In this document: piece after piece, positions 52,918 through 62,462 of the stretch
Layout: each line of letters opens with the position of its first letter
Position numbering within the stretch: the first letter of the stretch is position 1
Source: Flavobacterium piscis
GTDB taxonomy: Bacteria; Bacteroidota; Bacteroidia; Flavobacteriales; Flavobacteriaceae
NCBI RefSeq assembly: GCF_001686925.1
Contig: NZ_LVEN01000010.1
Span: 1-64,000 of the forward strand
Direction: 5' to 3'
DNA length: 64,000 bases
Made by a program: the position numbers and the translations under genes
Notes under the pieces: generated by a model
What the model was told of the DNA's origin: nothing
The model's input: the letters and a program-made list of their open reading frames with translations, nothing else
Database searches by the model: none

Positions 52918-55314
52918 TTAAGACCCACACATTTCACAATCATCAGGCTCTGCTGCTTGCGCTTTTAAAAGCATAGCTTTATAATCCTCAACGCTGATTG
53001 CTTCTGTTTCCGGAACTAAAGTTACCGGTGCATCTTCTTCTTTTTTATCGTTGTTTAGGGTGAATTTAATCGCATCAACAGCTGATTTCGTTCTCAAGTA
53101 ATACATTCCTGTTTTTAAACCTGATTGCCAAGCGTAAAAGTGCATTGACGTTAGTTTAGAATAGTTGGCATCTTGCATGAACAAGTTCAATGATTGCGAT
53201 TGGTCAATGAAATAACCTCTCTGACGCGACATATCGATAATGTCTTTCATCGACATTTCCCAAACTGTTTTATATAATTCTTTCAGGTCTTGCGGAATCA
53301 CATCAATATTTTGAACTGATCCGTTATGACGCATGATTTCTTGTTTCAATGTTTCGTTCCATAAACCTCTGTCTACTAAATCATGAAGTAAGTGTTTGTT
53401 TACTACGATAAATTCTCCAGACAATACACGACGTGTATAAATGTTTGATGTATATGGTTCGAAAGCTTCGTTGTTTCCAAGAATTTGTGAAGTCGAAGCT
53501 GTTGGCATTGGCGCAACTAACAATGAGTTACGAACTCCGTGTTCCATTACTTCTTTTCTTAATGAAGCCCAGTCCCAACGTCCTGATAATTCTTCATCTT
53601 TCATTCCCCACATATTGTATTGGAATTCTCCTTGTGACATTGGAGAACCTGCAAATGTAGAATATGGTCCTTCTTCTTTCGCCATTTCCATAGAAGCGGT
53701 TACGGCTGCGAAGTATAATGTTTCGAAAATTTCCTGGTTTAATGCTTTTGCTTCATCACTTGTAAACGGCATACGCAACATGATAAAAGCATCAGCTAAA
53801 CCTTGAACACCTAATCCTACCGGACGGTGACGTAAGTTTGAGTTTTCAGCTTCTTTTACCGGATAATAGTTTCTGTCGATTACTTTGTTCAGGTTACGAG
53901 TTACACGTTTGGTAACATCGTAAAGTGCCTGGTGATCGAATTTTCCGTTTTCAATAAACATTGGTAACGAAATAGAAGCTAAATTACAAACTGCAATTTC
54001 ATCTTTAGAAGTAAACTCCATAATCTCAGTACACAAGTTTGAAGAACGAATTGTTCCTAAATTCTTGTGATTTGATTTACGGTTTGCTGCATCTTTGTAC
54101 AACATATAAGGCGTTCCTGTTTCGATTTGTGATTCAAGGATTTTCTCCCATAATTCACGTGCGCGAATCGTTTTTCTACCTTTTCCTCTAAATTCATAAT
54201 CCAAATACATGGCTTCGAATTCTTCTCCGTAAACATCGTATAACCCAGGACATTCGTTCGGACACATTAAAGTCCAAGACGCATCTTCCTGTACACGTTT
54301 CATAAATAAATCTGAAGTCCACATAGCGAAGAATAAATCTCTTGCACGCATTTCTTCTTTTCCTGTATTTTTCTTCAAATCCAAAAATTCGAAGATATCA
54401 GCATGCCATGTTTCGATGTAAATCGCAAAACTTCCTTTACGTTTTCCACCACCCTGATCTACGTAACGTGCCGTATCGTTGAAAACTCTCAACATTGGCA
54501 CAATTCCGTTTGAAGTTCCGTTTGTACCACGAATGTAAGATCCTGTCGCACGAACGTTATGAATAGAAAGACCAATTCCTCCCGCAGATTGCGAGATCTT
54601 AGCCGTTTGTTTTAAAGTATCATAAATACCATCAATACTATCATCCTGCATTGCCAAAAGGAAACAAGAAGACATTTGTGGTTTTGGAGTTCCTGCATTA
54701 AACAACGTTGGCGTTGCATGCGTAAAGAACTTTTTAGACATTAAATCGTACGTTTCGATTACTGATTTTAAATCGTCAAGGTGAATACCAACAGAAACAC
54801 GCATCAACATATGTTGTGGTCTTTCGACGATTTTTCCGTTTATTTTTAGCAAATACGAACGCTCTAAGGTTTTGAAACCAAAGTAATCGTAATTGAAATC
54901 TCTTGTATAAATGATATGTGAATCAAGGAAAGCTGAGTTTTCCTGAATTACTTTGAATACTTCATCCGAAAGCAACGGAGCTTCTTGCCCATTTCTTGGA
55001 TTTACGTACAGGTACATATCTTTCATCGTTTCTGAGAACGATTTTTTTGTATTTGAATGTAGGTTTGAAATTGCCACACGTGCTGCCAATTGTGCATAAT
55101 CAGGGTGCGCAATTGTCATAGAAGCCGCCGTTTCTGCCGCAAGATTATCCAGTTCAGAAGTTGAAACCCCATCATACAATCCTTCGATAACTCTCATGGC
55201 TACCTTAACAGGATCTACAAGCTCATTCAAGCCGTAACACAATTTTTTGATTCTTTCTGTAATCTTATCAAACATTACGGGCTCTTTGTGGCCATCTCTT
55301 TTTACTACATACAT
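52918..55314 (-). CDS. nrdA: Ribonucleoside-diphosphate reductase, alpha subunit (class I)
   Basis: This 798-aa protein is the catalytic subunit that makes deoxyribonucleotides. The N-terminal ATP-cone ([20 protein letters not shown]) suggests dATP control. The active-site region has NLCTEI and [12 protein letters not shown] motifs, [20 protein letters not shown], and the C-terminal redox tail ends CEMCGS. Sequence blocks such as [14 protein letters not shown] and [14 protein letters not shown] are strikingly like eukaryotic R1. It is transcribed after nrdB, with a 254-bp gap carrying two hairpins. Confidence 0.95.
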   Translation of the reverse strand: MYVVKRDGHKEPVMFDKITERIKKLCYGLNELVDPVKVAMRVIEGLYDGVSTSELDNLAAETAASMTIAHPDYAQLAARVAISNLHSNTKKSFSETMKDMYLYVNPRNGQEAPLLSDEVFKVIQENSAFLDSHIIYTRDFNYDYFGFKTLERSYLLKINGKIVERPQHMLMRVSVGIHLDDLKSVIETYDLMSKKFFTHATPTLFNAGTPKPQMSSCFLLAMQDDSIDGIYDTLKQTAKISQSAGGIGLSIHNVRATGSYIRGTNGTSNGIVPMLRVFNDTARYVDQGGGKRKGSFAIYIETWHADIFEFLDLKKNTGKEEMRARDLFFAMWTSDLFMKRVQEDASWTLMCPNECPGLYDVYGEEFEAMYLDYEFRGKGRKTIRARELWEKILESQIETGTPYMLYKDAANRKSNHKNLGTIRSSNLCTEIMEFTSKDEIAVCNLASISLPMFIENGKFDHQALYDVTKRVTRNLNKVIDRNYYPVKEAENSNLRHRPVGLGVQGLADAFIMLRMPFTSDEAKALNQEIFETLYFAAVTASMEMAKEEGPYSTFAGSPMSQGEFQYNMWGMKDEELSGRWDWASLRKEVMEHGVRNSLLVAPMPTASTSQILGNNEAFEPYTSNIYTRRVLSGEFIVVNKHLLHDLVDRGLWNETLKQEIMRHNGSVQNIDVIPQDLKELYKTVWEMSMKDIIDMSRQRGYFIDQSQSLNLFMQDANYSKLTSMHFYAWQSGLKTGMYYLRTKSAVDAIKFTLNNDKKEEDAPVTLVPETEAISVEDYKAMLLKAQAAEPDDCEMCGS

Positions 55315-55401
55315 AAGCTTACTATTTTAGTTATTGAAAAAATGAAAGACACTAGAAAACGAATTCCAGCACTTAAACATTGCGTGTTTTTAAATTATTT
55401 T

Positions 55402-55455
55402 TTGAGAATTATGAAATTCTCAATAGTTGTGTGTTCCCGATCTGAAATCAGATCG
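55402..55455 (-). promoter_or_regulatory. Paired hairpins in the nrdB-nrdA gap
   Basis: Two perfect stems lie close together: TTGAGAATT-atga-AATTCTCAA (55402-55423) and CGATCTGA-aa-TCAGATCG (55438-55455). Neither has a proper T run. They may be RNA processing, stability or pausing signals that set the nrdB:nrdA ratio. No -7 element for a separate nrdA promoter was recognised in the gap. Confidence 0.4.
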
Positions 55456-55568
55456 AAAAGGCATTAAAAATTGTTATTGAATCTGCGATTTGGGAAAAGA
55501 GATTCAATCTTAAAAAAATGATTTTAATCTTTTGCGGCGTTTCGAGGTAACGCTACATTATTTTTGCT

Positions 55569-56546
55569 CTAAAAATCTGCATCGAATGAAATTTTCTGAG
55601 CATCGCTATCTGTGTTCATCACACCAGATTTTTGATACTCGGCAACACGTTTTTCAAAGAAATTGGTTTTTCCCTGAAGTGAGATCATGTCCATGAAATC
55701 AAACGGATTCGCTGATCCATATACACGCTCGCAACCTAATTCTACTAATAATCTATCGGCAACGAATTCTAAGTATTGTGTCATTAAAACAGCATTCATC
55801 CCTATTAAACTTACCGGAAGTGATTCTGTAACAAATTCTCTTTCGATATCTAATGCGTCTACAATGATTTCTTTAATTCTCTCTTTTGGTACTTTATTGA
55901 TCAAATGGTGATTGTGTAAGTGTACTGCAAAGTCACAATGTACACCTTCGTCACGGGAAATCAACTCGTTAGAAAAAGTTAAACCTGGCATTAAACCACG
56001 TTTTTTCAACCAATAAATAGAACAGAAAGCTCCTGAAAAGAAAATTCCCTCAACTGCAGCAAAAGCAATTAATCTTTCAGCGAATGAATCAGATTCAATC
56101 CACTTTAAGGCCCAGTCTGCTTTTTTCTTAATTGCAGGAAAAACTTCCAAAGCATTAAACAATTCTGCTTTCTCCGCTTCATCTTTCACGTAAGTGTCAA
56201 TTAATAAAGAGTAAGTTTCACTGTGAATGTTTTCCATCATGATCTGAAAACCGTAGAAAAACTTCGCCTCTGCATATTGCACTTCGTTTACAAAGTTCTC
56301 AGCAAGGTTTTCGTTTACGATTCCGTCGGAAGCAGCAAAGAATGCCAATATATGTTTAATGAAATATCTTTCGTCGTCACTAAGTTTATTATTCCAGTCT
56401 GTCAAGTCCTGGTGCAAATCGATTTCTTCAGCAGTCCAGAAACTAGCCTCCATTTTCTTATACCATTCCCAAATATCATGATGTTTGATAGGAAAAATAA
56501 CGAAACGATTTTTATTTTCTTGTAATATTGGCTCGACTTGTGACAT
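55569..56546 (-). CDS. nrdB: Ribonucleoside-diphosphate reductase, beta subunit (class Ia)
   Basis: This 325-aa radical-generating subunit keeps all six di-iron ligands by comparison with eukaryotic R2: D74, E105, H108, E166, E200, H203, plus the radical tyrosine Y112 ([12 protein letters not shown]). It is therefore a tyrosyl-radical class Ia type, not a radical-lacking variant. Blocks such as [11 protein letters not shown] and [20 protein letters not shown] match eukaryotic R2 closely. It precedes nrdA. Three TTTTGA-G-NNAAAA sites lie 218-298 bp upstream. Confidence 0.95.
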   Translation of the reverse strand: MSQVEPILQENKNRFVIFPIKHHDIWEWYKKMEASFWTAEEIDLHQDLTDWNNKLSDDERYFIKHILAFFAASDGIVNENLAENFVNEVQYAEAKFFYGFQIMMENIHSETYSLLIDTYVKDEAEKAELFNALEVFPAIKKKADWALKWIESDSFAERLIAFAAVEGIFFSGAFCSIYWLKKRGLMPGLTFSNELISRDEGVHCDFAVHLHNHHLINKVPKERIKEIIVDALDIEREFVTESLPVSLIGMNAVLMTQYLEFVADRLLVELGCERVYGSANPFDFMDMISLQGKTNFFEKRVAEYQKSGVMNTDSDAQKISFDADF

Positions 56547-56763
56547 GGTATTTTTTATTTAATTTTTGTATTGAATTTCTGCTAATTCAATAGACTACAA
56601 AGATTGTCAATTATCGCTAAAAAAGAAAGCCAAACTTATTCACAATTCGGCGTAGTTTTTAACAAAGGCAAAAAAATGAGATATTTTTCAGACAATAATT
56701 AATTTATTGTAAATGAATGGTTTAAAACCAAACAAACAGACTCAAAGCCCGTAAAATATAGAC

Positions 56764-56844
56764 TTTTTGAGATAAAAAGCAAGAAATTTTAAATTGTTTT
56801 TAAAAGTTTTTTTTTGAGTTAAAACTTTATTTTTTGAGTCAAAA
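56764..56844 (-). promoter_or_regulatory. Three operator-like TTTTGA-G-TCAAAA sites upstream of nrdB
   Basis: TTTTTGAGATAAAAA (56764-56778), TTTTTGAGTTAAAA (56811-56824) and TTTTTGAGTCAAAA (56831-56844) share one pattern. The third is a perfect palindrome around G. Sites two and three are exactly 20 bp apart, about two helical turns. They do not match the NrdR box. The regulator is unknown. The remaining 336-bp spacer 56547-56882 shows no gene. Confidence 0.4.
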
Positions 56845-56882
56845 TACCTCTCTAAAAAGTGGTAACTAAGACCCTTGAATTT

Positions 56883-57452
56883 TTACTGTTTTTTAAGTTC
56901 TTCAGCGACTTTTTCGAGCTCTAAATACCAATCCTGACCAAAACGGCGTATTAATGCTTCTTTGACAAATTTATAAACCGGAACTTCTAATTCTTTCCCT
57001 AAAGAACAGGCATCATCGCAAATATCCCATTTATCATAATTGACTGCAGCAAATTCTGTAAAGTCTTTTACCCGGATTGGATATAAATGACAAGAAACTG
57101 GTTTTTTCCAGTCTACGATTCCTTGGTTATAAGCTTGTTCGATTCCGCAAAGAGCCGTTTTTCCGTCAAAAATAACGTAAGCACAATCCTTTTCGTCTAT
57201 TAATGGTGTTTCAAGATCACCATCGGTTCCTTTGACCCAGGTTCCCTGTGCTTCGATAGCAGCAATTCCTTCTTTGCGTAAAAATGGTTTTACCTTTGGG
57301 TAGATTTCTTCCATTATTTTAGTTTCTGCTTCGCTTAAGGGCGCACCGGCATCTCCGTCAACACAGCAAGCTCCTTTACAAGCTGACAAGTTGCACACAA
57401 ATTCTTTTTCAAGAATATCTTCTGAAATAATGGTTTTTCCTAATTGAAACAT
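56883..57452 (-). CDS. DUF3109 family cysteine-rich protein
   Basis: This 189-aa protein starts at MFQLGKTIISEDIL, the conserved start of the family. A longer reading with ATG at 57492-57494 is rejected because the -7 promoter element (57482-57489) lies inside it. It has many cysteines: CNLSACKGACCVDGDAGAPL (shown in full, 20 residues) at about 19-38, then CAYVIF, CGIEQAY, CHLYPIR and CDDACSLG, which suggests a metal or Fe-S centre related to YkgJ-type clusters. The function is unknown. Confidence 0.85.
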   Translation of the reverse strand: MFQLGKTIISEDILEKEFVCNLSACKGACCVDGDAGAPLSEAETKIMEEIYPKVKPFLRKEGIAAIEAQGTWVKGTDGDLETPLIDEKDCAYVIFDGKTALCGIEQAYNQGIVDWKKPVSCHLYPIRVKDFTEFAAVNYDKWDICDDACSLGKELEVPVYKFVKEALIRRFGQDWYLELEKVAEELKKQ

Positions 57453-57481
57453 GATAATAAAATACTGAAATTTATAAAGTG

Positions 57482-57489
57482 CAAAGATA
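57482..57489 (-). promoter_or_regulatory. -7 element of the DUF3109 gene
   Basis: TATCTTTG on the minus strand is an exact TAnnTTTG match. It would start transcription near 57475 and decides the ATG at 57450-57452 as start. Confidence 0.6.
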
Positions 57490-57535
57490 GGCAAAGAAAG
57501 TAGATGATATGAGATTAAATTTTACCGCATAATTT

Positions 57536-57690
57536 TACCACAGAGTTGCACAAAGTTTTACCACAGAGACACACAAAGATTTATTAAAAATTGCAAAAGT
57601 TTAAACCCAAAGCTTTGTAAACCTTAAAAAATTAAAACTTTGCGAAACTCTGTGAAAAAACTTTATGCAACTCCGTGATAAAAAACAATT
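57536..57690. repeat. Dispersed CACAGAGTTGCACAAAG / AACTTTGCG repeat
   Basis: The spacer between the divergent DUF3109 and marC genes contains ACCACAGAG direct repeats (about 57538 and 57562) and inverted counterparts (AAACTCTGTG, GCAACTCCGTG) at about 57643-57680, so that it can fold back on itself. No ORF is present. Confidence 0.6.
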
Positions 57691-57810
57691 AACCCTACGA
57701 ATCTCTTTGGTAAAAAGAATCATTTGTTACAAATATCACTTTTTTAACCGATAAAACATGTTTTTATAACAAAAATACATCCTGTCAAAAAAACACCTAC
57801 CTTTATTATC

Positions 57811-57818
57811 TACCTTTG
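57811..57818 (+). promoter_or_regulatory. -7 element of the marC-family gene
   Basis: TACCTTTG is an exact TAnnTTTG match 33 nt before the ATG. A -33 TTG is not clear. Confidence 0.5.
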
Positions 57819-57850
57819 CAAAAATTTTAAACGCTTAAAATCAAAGTAAT

Positions 57851-58429
57851 ATGCTAGAAATCGACTATAAAGAAATCATTACTGTTGGAATGGTACTTTT
57901 TGCTGTAATTGATATTGTAGGTTCTATACCAATTATTGTGAACTTAAGAGCAAAAGTAGGCCATATCGAATCTGAAAAAGCTACAATTGTTGCCGGAACA
58001 ATTATGATTGTTTTTCTTTTTGTGGGAGAAGGTTTTCTTAACCTGATTGGTATAGATGTGCATTCGTTTGCCGTTGCAGGCTCATTTGTATTATTTTTTC
58101 TTGCTTTAGAGATGATTTTAGGACTTAGGATTTTTCGTGATGAAGAACCAGGATCTGCCTCTATCGTTCCATTAGCATTTCCGTTAATTGCCGGAGCTGG
58201 TACAATGACAACTTTACTTTCATTACGATCTCAATTTCACACCATTAATATTATTATTGCCATTTTATTAAATATTATTTTAGTGTATATCGTTTTAAAA
58301 TCTTCAAAAAAAATCGAGGATTTATTAGGAGAAAACGGACTTGGCGTAGTTCGCAAGACATTTGGAGTGATACTTTTAGCGATTGCTGTTAAATTATTTG
58401 CTGCTAATGTTAAAGGTTTGTTTGTCTAA
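57851..58429 (+). CDS. MarC family integral membrane protein
   Basis: This 192-aa protein has six predicted membrane segments (about 10-30, 43-62, 68-88, 106-126, 136-156, 168-188) and the MarC pattern ALEMILGLRIF and PLAFPLIAGAGTMTTLL. The family was once linked to multiple antibiotic resistance, but its transport function is unproven. Two short genes follow on the same strand. Confidence 0.88.
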   Translation: MLEIDYKEIITVGMVLFAVIDIVGSIPIIVNLRAKVGHIESEKATIVAGTIMIVFLFVGEGFLNLIGIDVHSFAVAGSFVLFFLALEMILGLRIFRDEEPGSASIVPLAFPLIAGAGTMTTLLSLRSQFHTINIIIAILLNIILVYIVLKSSKKIEDLLGENGLGVVRKTFGVILLAIAVKLFAANVKGLFV

Positions 58430-58536
58430 CATTTATTTTTATAAATTTACCCCATAAAATTTCTAAAATACAACTTAAGGACATTTTTTACATCTAAGAG
58501 TTTTACTTTATTATTTTAGGCAAATAAACAACCATT

Positions 58537-58737
58537 ATGAAAATTTTTACTTCAATCTTAGTGCTTCTGGCATTGGCTTTAATTGTTTTTAATATTACGT
58601 TGCTAGACTTCAAAAATCCTTTTCAGGGAGACAGTGTAGTTGCTTTTATTGGAATCGCAGCTTCATTTTGTGCCGTATTGATTCTTTTAATCTTTAGAAT
58701 TTCAAAAAGAATCGAAGAAAAAACAAACGGACGATAA
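58537..58737 (+). CDS. Small two-segment membrane protein
   Basis: This 66-aa protein has two hydrophobic segments (about 2-22 and 33-57) and a charged C-terminus (RISKRIEEKTNGR). It is a plausible real gene because it ends 4 bp before the FAD-protein gene on the same strand, keeps a clean frame and has typical composition. No family or function is recognised. Confidence 0.65.
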   Translation: MKIFTSILVLLALALIVFNITLLDFKNPFQGDSVVAFIGIAASFCAVLILLIFRISKRIEEKTNGR

Positions 58738-58741
58738 TATT

Positions 58742-59347
58742 ATGTTTGACGTTTTAATTATTGGCGGAGGTGTTTCAGGCATATCTTGTGCCCTTGTTTT
58801 AGGATCCGCCAAAAACAAAGCTTTTGTTACCGATAAAAAAATCGGAATTTTTACACATCAAAAGAATTCTTCTTTACAAGAGGCAATTTTCTACAATGCT
58901 TATGGCATAACACCAGGTAAATTAGGATCTGATTTGCTTACAGAAAGTACACAGGATTTAACTACTGCTTATCCGCATATTACACAAATCGCAAATGAAA
59001 AGGTAATTAAAGTAGAAGGAGCTTATCCTGAATTCACTGTTACTACAAACAAAAACTCCTACCAAACAAAAAATATCGTTGTTGGGATTGGTTCTGCCAA
59101 TACTTTCGACATCGAAGGTTTGACACAATATATTGAACCTCATAAAAAGGCATTACCCGAAAAACAACGTATCCAGCTTAAAAACGACGATCATAAAGTA
59201 GCAGAAGGCATTTATGTTATTGGAACTTTAGCCGGCTGGAGGAGTCAATTGGCAATTGCTGCCGGAAGTGGTGCCGCTGTTGCAACGGACATTCTTACTT
59301 TATGGAATAACGGCGTACAAACTCATTCGCACGATAGTATTCGATAA
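58742..59347 (+). CDS. Short FAD-dependent oxidoreductase-like protein (thioredoxin-reductase fold, NAD domain missing)
   Basis: This 201-aa protein starts with a dinucleotide-binding motif (VLIIGGGVSGISCALVLG, 4-21) and ends with the FAD-contacting YVIGTLAGWRSQLAIAAGSG typical of thioredoxin-reductase-like proteins. At 201 residues it lacks room for the central NAD(P)H domain and no CxxC redox pair is visible. It may be a one-domain flavoprotein reduced by a partner, or a sensor. It starts 4 bp after the small membrane protein gene. Confidence 0.78.
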   Translation: MFDVLIIGGGVSGISCALVLGSAKNKAFVTDKKIGIFTHQKNSSLQEAIFYNAYGITPGKLGSDLLTESTQDLTTAYPHITQIANEKVIKVEGAYPEFTVTTNKNSYQTKNIVVGIGSANTFDIEGLTQYIEPHKKALPEKQRIQLKNDDHKVAEGIYVIGTLAGWRSQLAIAAGSGAAVATDILTLWNNGVQTHSHDSIR

Positions 59348-59377
59348 ACTTAAAAACATAAGTTTTTTTTTTATTTC

Positions 59378-59669
59378 ACCATTAAGATATTAAGGTTATT
59401 AAGCTTTGGCGCGAGCAAGACATAATATTTTTTGTTTCACAATTAAGATATTAAGTTTATTAAGCTTTGGCGTGAAACTAAAAGCATAAGCTTATTTTTA
59501 TTTTATCATTATTAAGATTTCTCTATAATATTAAGACTTTGCGTTTATTATAAAAAAAAAAAAAAATTAAAAGATTAAAAAAATTAAGCTTTAACACTTA
59601 ATAACCTTAATCTCTTAATGGTAAATAAATTTTTAGCACAAAGCTTAATAAACTTAATCTCTTAATGGT
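59378..59669. repeat. Doubled ATTAAGATATTAAGG inverted-repeat element
   Basis: Two direct copies on the left (59378-59411 and 59439-59472; core ATTAAGATATTAAG, then TTATTAAGCTTTGGCG) face two inverted copies on the right (59598-59622 and 59641-59669; TTAATAACCTTAATCTCTTA and AATGGT ends). A poly-A tract lies between. No gene is present in 59348-59675. It looks like a palindromic repeat that has been duplicated in place, and it may terminate both flanking genes. Confidence 0.7.
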
Positions 59670-59675
59670 AAAAAA

Positions 59676-59987
59676 TTATTTCACTGAAACAATTTCCTTT
59701 ACTGTGATATGTTTTTCGGTATCTGTTTTCCAGATTTCTCCTTTTACTGAAACCTCATCACCTTCTTTAAACCTTTTGTAGTTTTGTGGCCCTCCAACAT
59801 TTACAATACTTACAGTTGCAAAATAAACCTCATTTTTATCGGTATTGATTTTGGCTGTGTAACCATCTTTTCCGTTTTCTATCGATTCTACTTTTCCTGA
59901 AATCGTATTTTTATCTTTCATACAAGCACAAGAAATTACAAAAGTCATTAGCAATACTAAGAAACTTAATTTTTTTAGATTTTTCAT
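59676..59987 (-). CDS. Small lipoprotein with OB-like region
   Basis: This 103-aa protein has a lipoprotein-type signal ending at Cys20 (TFVISC), with further cysteines at about 22. The mature part is beta-rich (NTISGKVESIENGKDGYTAK, EVSVKGEIWK) and could be a small OB-like fold. No family is recognised. It is 78 bp from the NTF2-like gene, so it may belong to the same transcript or stand alone. Confidence 0.65.
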   Translation of the reverse strand: MKNLKKLSFLVLLMTFVISCACMKDKNTISGKVESIENGKDGYTAKINTDKNEVYFATVSIVNVGGPQNYKRFKEGDEVSVKGEIWKTDTEKHITVKEIVSVK

Positions 59988-60065
59988 ATTATATTATTTA
60001 ACTACAAATCTCGCACTATTGCAGACAAGATTCATTACATTATATCTTAATAAATTATTATTATT

Positions 60066-60431
60066 TTATTGTAACTGTATGCAACTTCCCGCAATTACTT
60101 TTACACTTTCATCAAATTTTTTCCAAACCCTAATGTATCTCAAAGCAGCATTTACAGGATCATTATCAAAAGATCCTTTTAATAAAACTGTAACCGCAAC
60201 AACAGCTGTATCATCAATTAGATTTATAATCTGATCTGAAGCTTCGATAGTATCCACTTTCATTTTACCTGATCGATAGGAATTCAAATCAAATTCTTTA
60301 GTAATCGTATTTCCATCCGGTAAATTAAAAAGCAAATCATCGTGAAGAAGATTTTCCAAAGCAGCAACATCAGCATTTTTAATTGCTGTTAAAAGTTCGA
60401 TTTCAGCAGTTACAATAGATTCTATTTTCAT
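60066..60431 (-). CDS. NTF2/DUF4440-like protein
   Basis: This 121-aa cytoplasmic protein has the NTF2-like pattern: helix (EIELLTAIKNADVAALENLL), DLLFNLPDG, and beta strands ending AALRYIRVWKKFDESVKVIA. These domains bind small ligands or form dimers. The role is unknown. It lies 17 bp after the ctpA-like gene, so it is likely the tail of that operon. Confidence 0.75.
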   Translation of the reverse strand: MKIESIVTAEIELLTAIKNADVAALENLLHDDLLFNLPDGNTITKEFDLNSYRSGKMKVDTIEASDQIINLIDDTAVVAVTVLLKGSFDNDPVNAALRYIRVWKKFDESVKVIAGSCIQLQ

Positions 60432-60448
60432 CTGATAAAAATTAAGGA

Positions 60449-62026
60449 TTACTTTTTCGGATTCAAAACGGCTTTGATCATGGCATCATCTTTTAAAATG
60501 ACATCATAATAATAGAGTTCGCCATACAATTGTCGGGCAAATTCTGCGGTAATATAGCGGTTGACCAAAGCTTTGGTTTTATCTAATTTCAGGTCTAAGC
60601 CTGTCATTAAAATATAATTTCTGAACTTTTTAAAATACACATCAGAGTTTTTCATCTTAGCCAGAAACTCATTAAAATGAAGACCTTTAAAAGCATCTCT
60701 GTTTTTGTCTAATTCTTCAAAAACAAAATGTCCCACAACTCCGGTTTGCATCAAATAAGCTACATTTTCATTACCGTGTTCCGCTTCTATTGGTACAAAA
60801 ACATCTGGAACAATCCCGCCTCCGCCGTATACGATTTTACCTTTTGGCGTTTTAAACTTTAAAGTATCTGCGACTTTTATACTGTCTTTTGCATAAAGTT
60901 CGCCTGATTTTATACGCGATTCTGACTCTTTATAATATTCTTCGTTTCCTTTTTTATATGGTTTCTGAATCGATCTCCCGGTTGGCGTATAATATCTTGC
61001 CACGGTTAAACGAACGGCAGATCCGTCGTTGAAATCCATTTCGCGCTGCACCAATCCCTTGCCAAAAGAGCGACGACCAACAATGGTTCCGCGATCGCTA
61101 TCCTGAATTGCTCCAGCCAGAATTTCACTTGCCGAAGCACTGTTTTCGTTAATTAAAACATATACTTTTCCGGTTTCAAAACTTCCCGCTTTTGTAGCGA
61201 ATGTTTTTTCGGTGGTGCCGTTTTTATTTTTGGTAAAAACGATCAATTGTTTGTCTTTCAGGAATTCATCAGCAATTGCAATGGCTTCTTCCATATAACC
61301 ACCTCCGTTATCACGAAGGTCAATTATCAGCGATTCAATTCCGTTTTGTTTTAATCTGGTTAAACCGGTTTTGAATTCATTAAATGTAGTTTCGGCAAAA
61401 CGGTTGATTTTGATATAACCTGTTTTATGATCGAGCAACAAAGAAGCATCGACACTTTTTATAGGGATAATATCTCTTTTTACTTTAAACTTGAGTTTCT
61501 TTTGTTCTGATTTTCTAAAGACTGTCAACTCAATCTCAGAACCTTTTATTCCTTTTAATTTTGAAAACAAACTATCCGAAGGCAACCTTCTTCCGTACAA
61601 TTTTGTTTTTCCTGCAAATAAAATTCGGTCTCCTGATTTTATTCCGGCTTTAGCCGAAGGTCCGTTTTCGATTGGTTTTATAATCGCAACAGAATCTTTA
61701 TACATATAAAAATTGATCCCGATTCCAACGAAATCACCTTTCATACTTTCTGCCACTTCAGCCTGTTCTGTTGGCGGAATATAAACGGAATGCGGATCTA
61801 GTTTTGATAAAATATTATCTACTGTAAGGTTGACAATAGAATCTGTATTGATGCTGTCAACATATTCATTATTGATAAAATCAATGAGTTTATTCAGCTT
61901 GGTTTTCGAGTAATTTTTAGCCAAAAGCTGATCATCAACGGGAGCGCTCATAAGGCTTCCGATGACTATACCAAGAGCAAAAGTCACTCCGATAATGATT
62001 GGCAAATACTTTAAGTTCAATTTCAT
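60449..62026 (-). CDS. S41 family C-terminal processing peptidase
   Basis: This 525-aa periplasmic serine protease has a membrane anchor or signal (about 8-28), an N-terminal helical region, a PDZ domain (about 90-172) and the S41 catalytic core with NSASASEILAGA (S298 the likely nucleophile) and FGKG (K323). Members trim proteins at the C-terminus. Its start overlaps the stop of the dCMP deaminase gene by one base (TAATG). Confidence 0.92.
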   Translation of the reverse strand: MKLNLKYLPIIIGVTFALGIVIGSLMSAPVDDQLLAKNYSKTKLNKLIDFINNEYVDSINTDSIVNLTVDNILSKLDPHSVYIPPTEQAEVAESMKGDFVGIGINFYMYKDSVAIIKPIENGPSAKAGIKSGDRILFAGKTKLYGRRLPSDSLFSKLKGIKGSEIELTVFRKSEQKKLKFKVKRDIIPIKSVDASLLLDHKTGYIKINRFAETTFNEFKTGLTRLKQNGIESLIIDLRDNGGGYMEEAIAIADEFLKDKQLIVFTKNKNGTTEKTFATKAGSFETGKVYVLINENSASASEILAGAIQDSDRGTIVGRRSFGKGLVQREMDFNDGSAVRLTVARYYTPTGRSIQKPYKKGNEEYYKESESRIKSGELYAKDSIKVADTLKFKTPKGKIVYGGGGIVPDVFVPIEAEHGNENVAYLMQTGVVGHFVFEELDKNRDAFKGLHFNEFLAKMKNSDVYFKKFRNYILMTGLDLKLDKTKALVNRYITAEFARQLYGELYYYDVILKDDAMIKAVLNPKK

Positions 62027-62457
62027 TATTCTTCTAAAACAGGAATATGTTCGACTTCGACACCTGCTTTTATTAAAAACTGAATTCCGGAATCATCGCG
62101 ATATCCGTTATGATACACCACTCTTTTTATTCCGGATTGATGTATTAATTTGCTGCATTCTTTACAAGGCGAAAGCGTAATATACAAAGTAGCACCTTCA
62201 CACGATTGTGTTGATCTGGCTACTTTAAGTATGGCATTCGCTTCGGCATGTAAAACATCCCAACGGGTTAATCCGTCTTCATCTTCGCAGCAATTTTCAA
62301 AACCGGATGGTGTTCCGTTGTATCCATCAGAAATAATCATTCGGTCTTTTACGATAATCGCGCCTACTTGTTTTCGTTTGCAATAGGAAAGCGCTCCCCA
62401 TTCTGTCGCAATTCGCAAATAAGCTTTATCGTATTTATTTAATTTTTTTTCTTCCAT
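62026..62457 (-). CDS. dCMP deaminase / ComE-like zinc deaminase
   Basis: This 143-aa cytidine-deaminase-fold enzyme has HAE (H70, E72) and SPCKEC (C98, C101) as zinc and catalytic residues, plus the GYNGTPSGFENC motif of dCMP deaminases. It converts dCMP to dUMP for thymidylate synthesis. It sits 5 bp after the HupE-like gene and overlaps the peptidase gene by 1 nt. Confidence 0.92.
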   Translation of the reverse strand: MEEKKLNKYDKAYLRIATEWGALSYCKRKQVGAIIVKDRMIISDGYNGTPSGFENCCEDEDGLTRWDVLHAEANAILKVARSTQSCEGATLYITLSPCKECSKLIHQSGIKRVVYHNGYRDDSGIQFLIKAGVEVEHIPVLEE

Positions 62458-62462
62458 TTATT

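Noticed and set aside
56547..56882. NrdR box upstream of nrdB
   Set aside because: No ACACWATATWTWGTGT-like pair was found; the repeated sites there have a different pattern.
57453..57494. Longer N-terminus for the DUF3109 protein
   Set aside because: The extra codons overlap the -7 element at 57482-57489 and the family starts at MFQLGKT.
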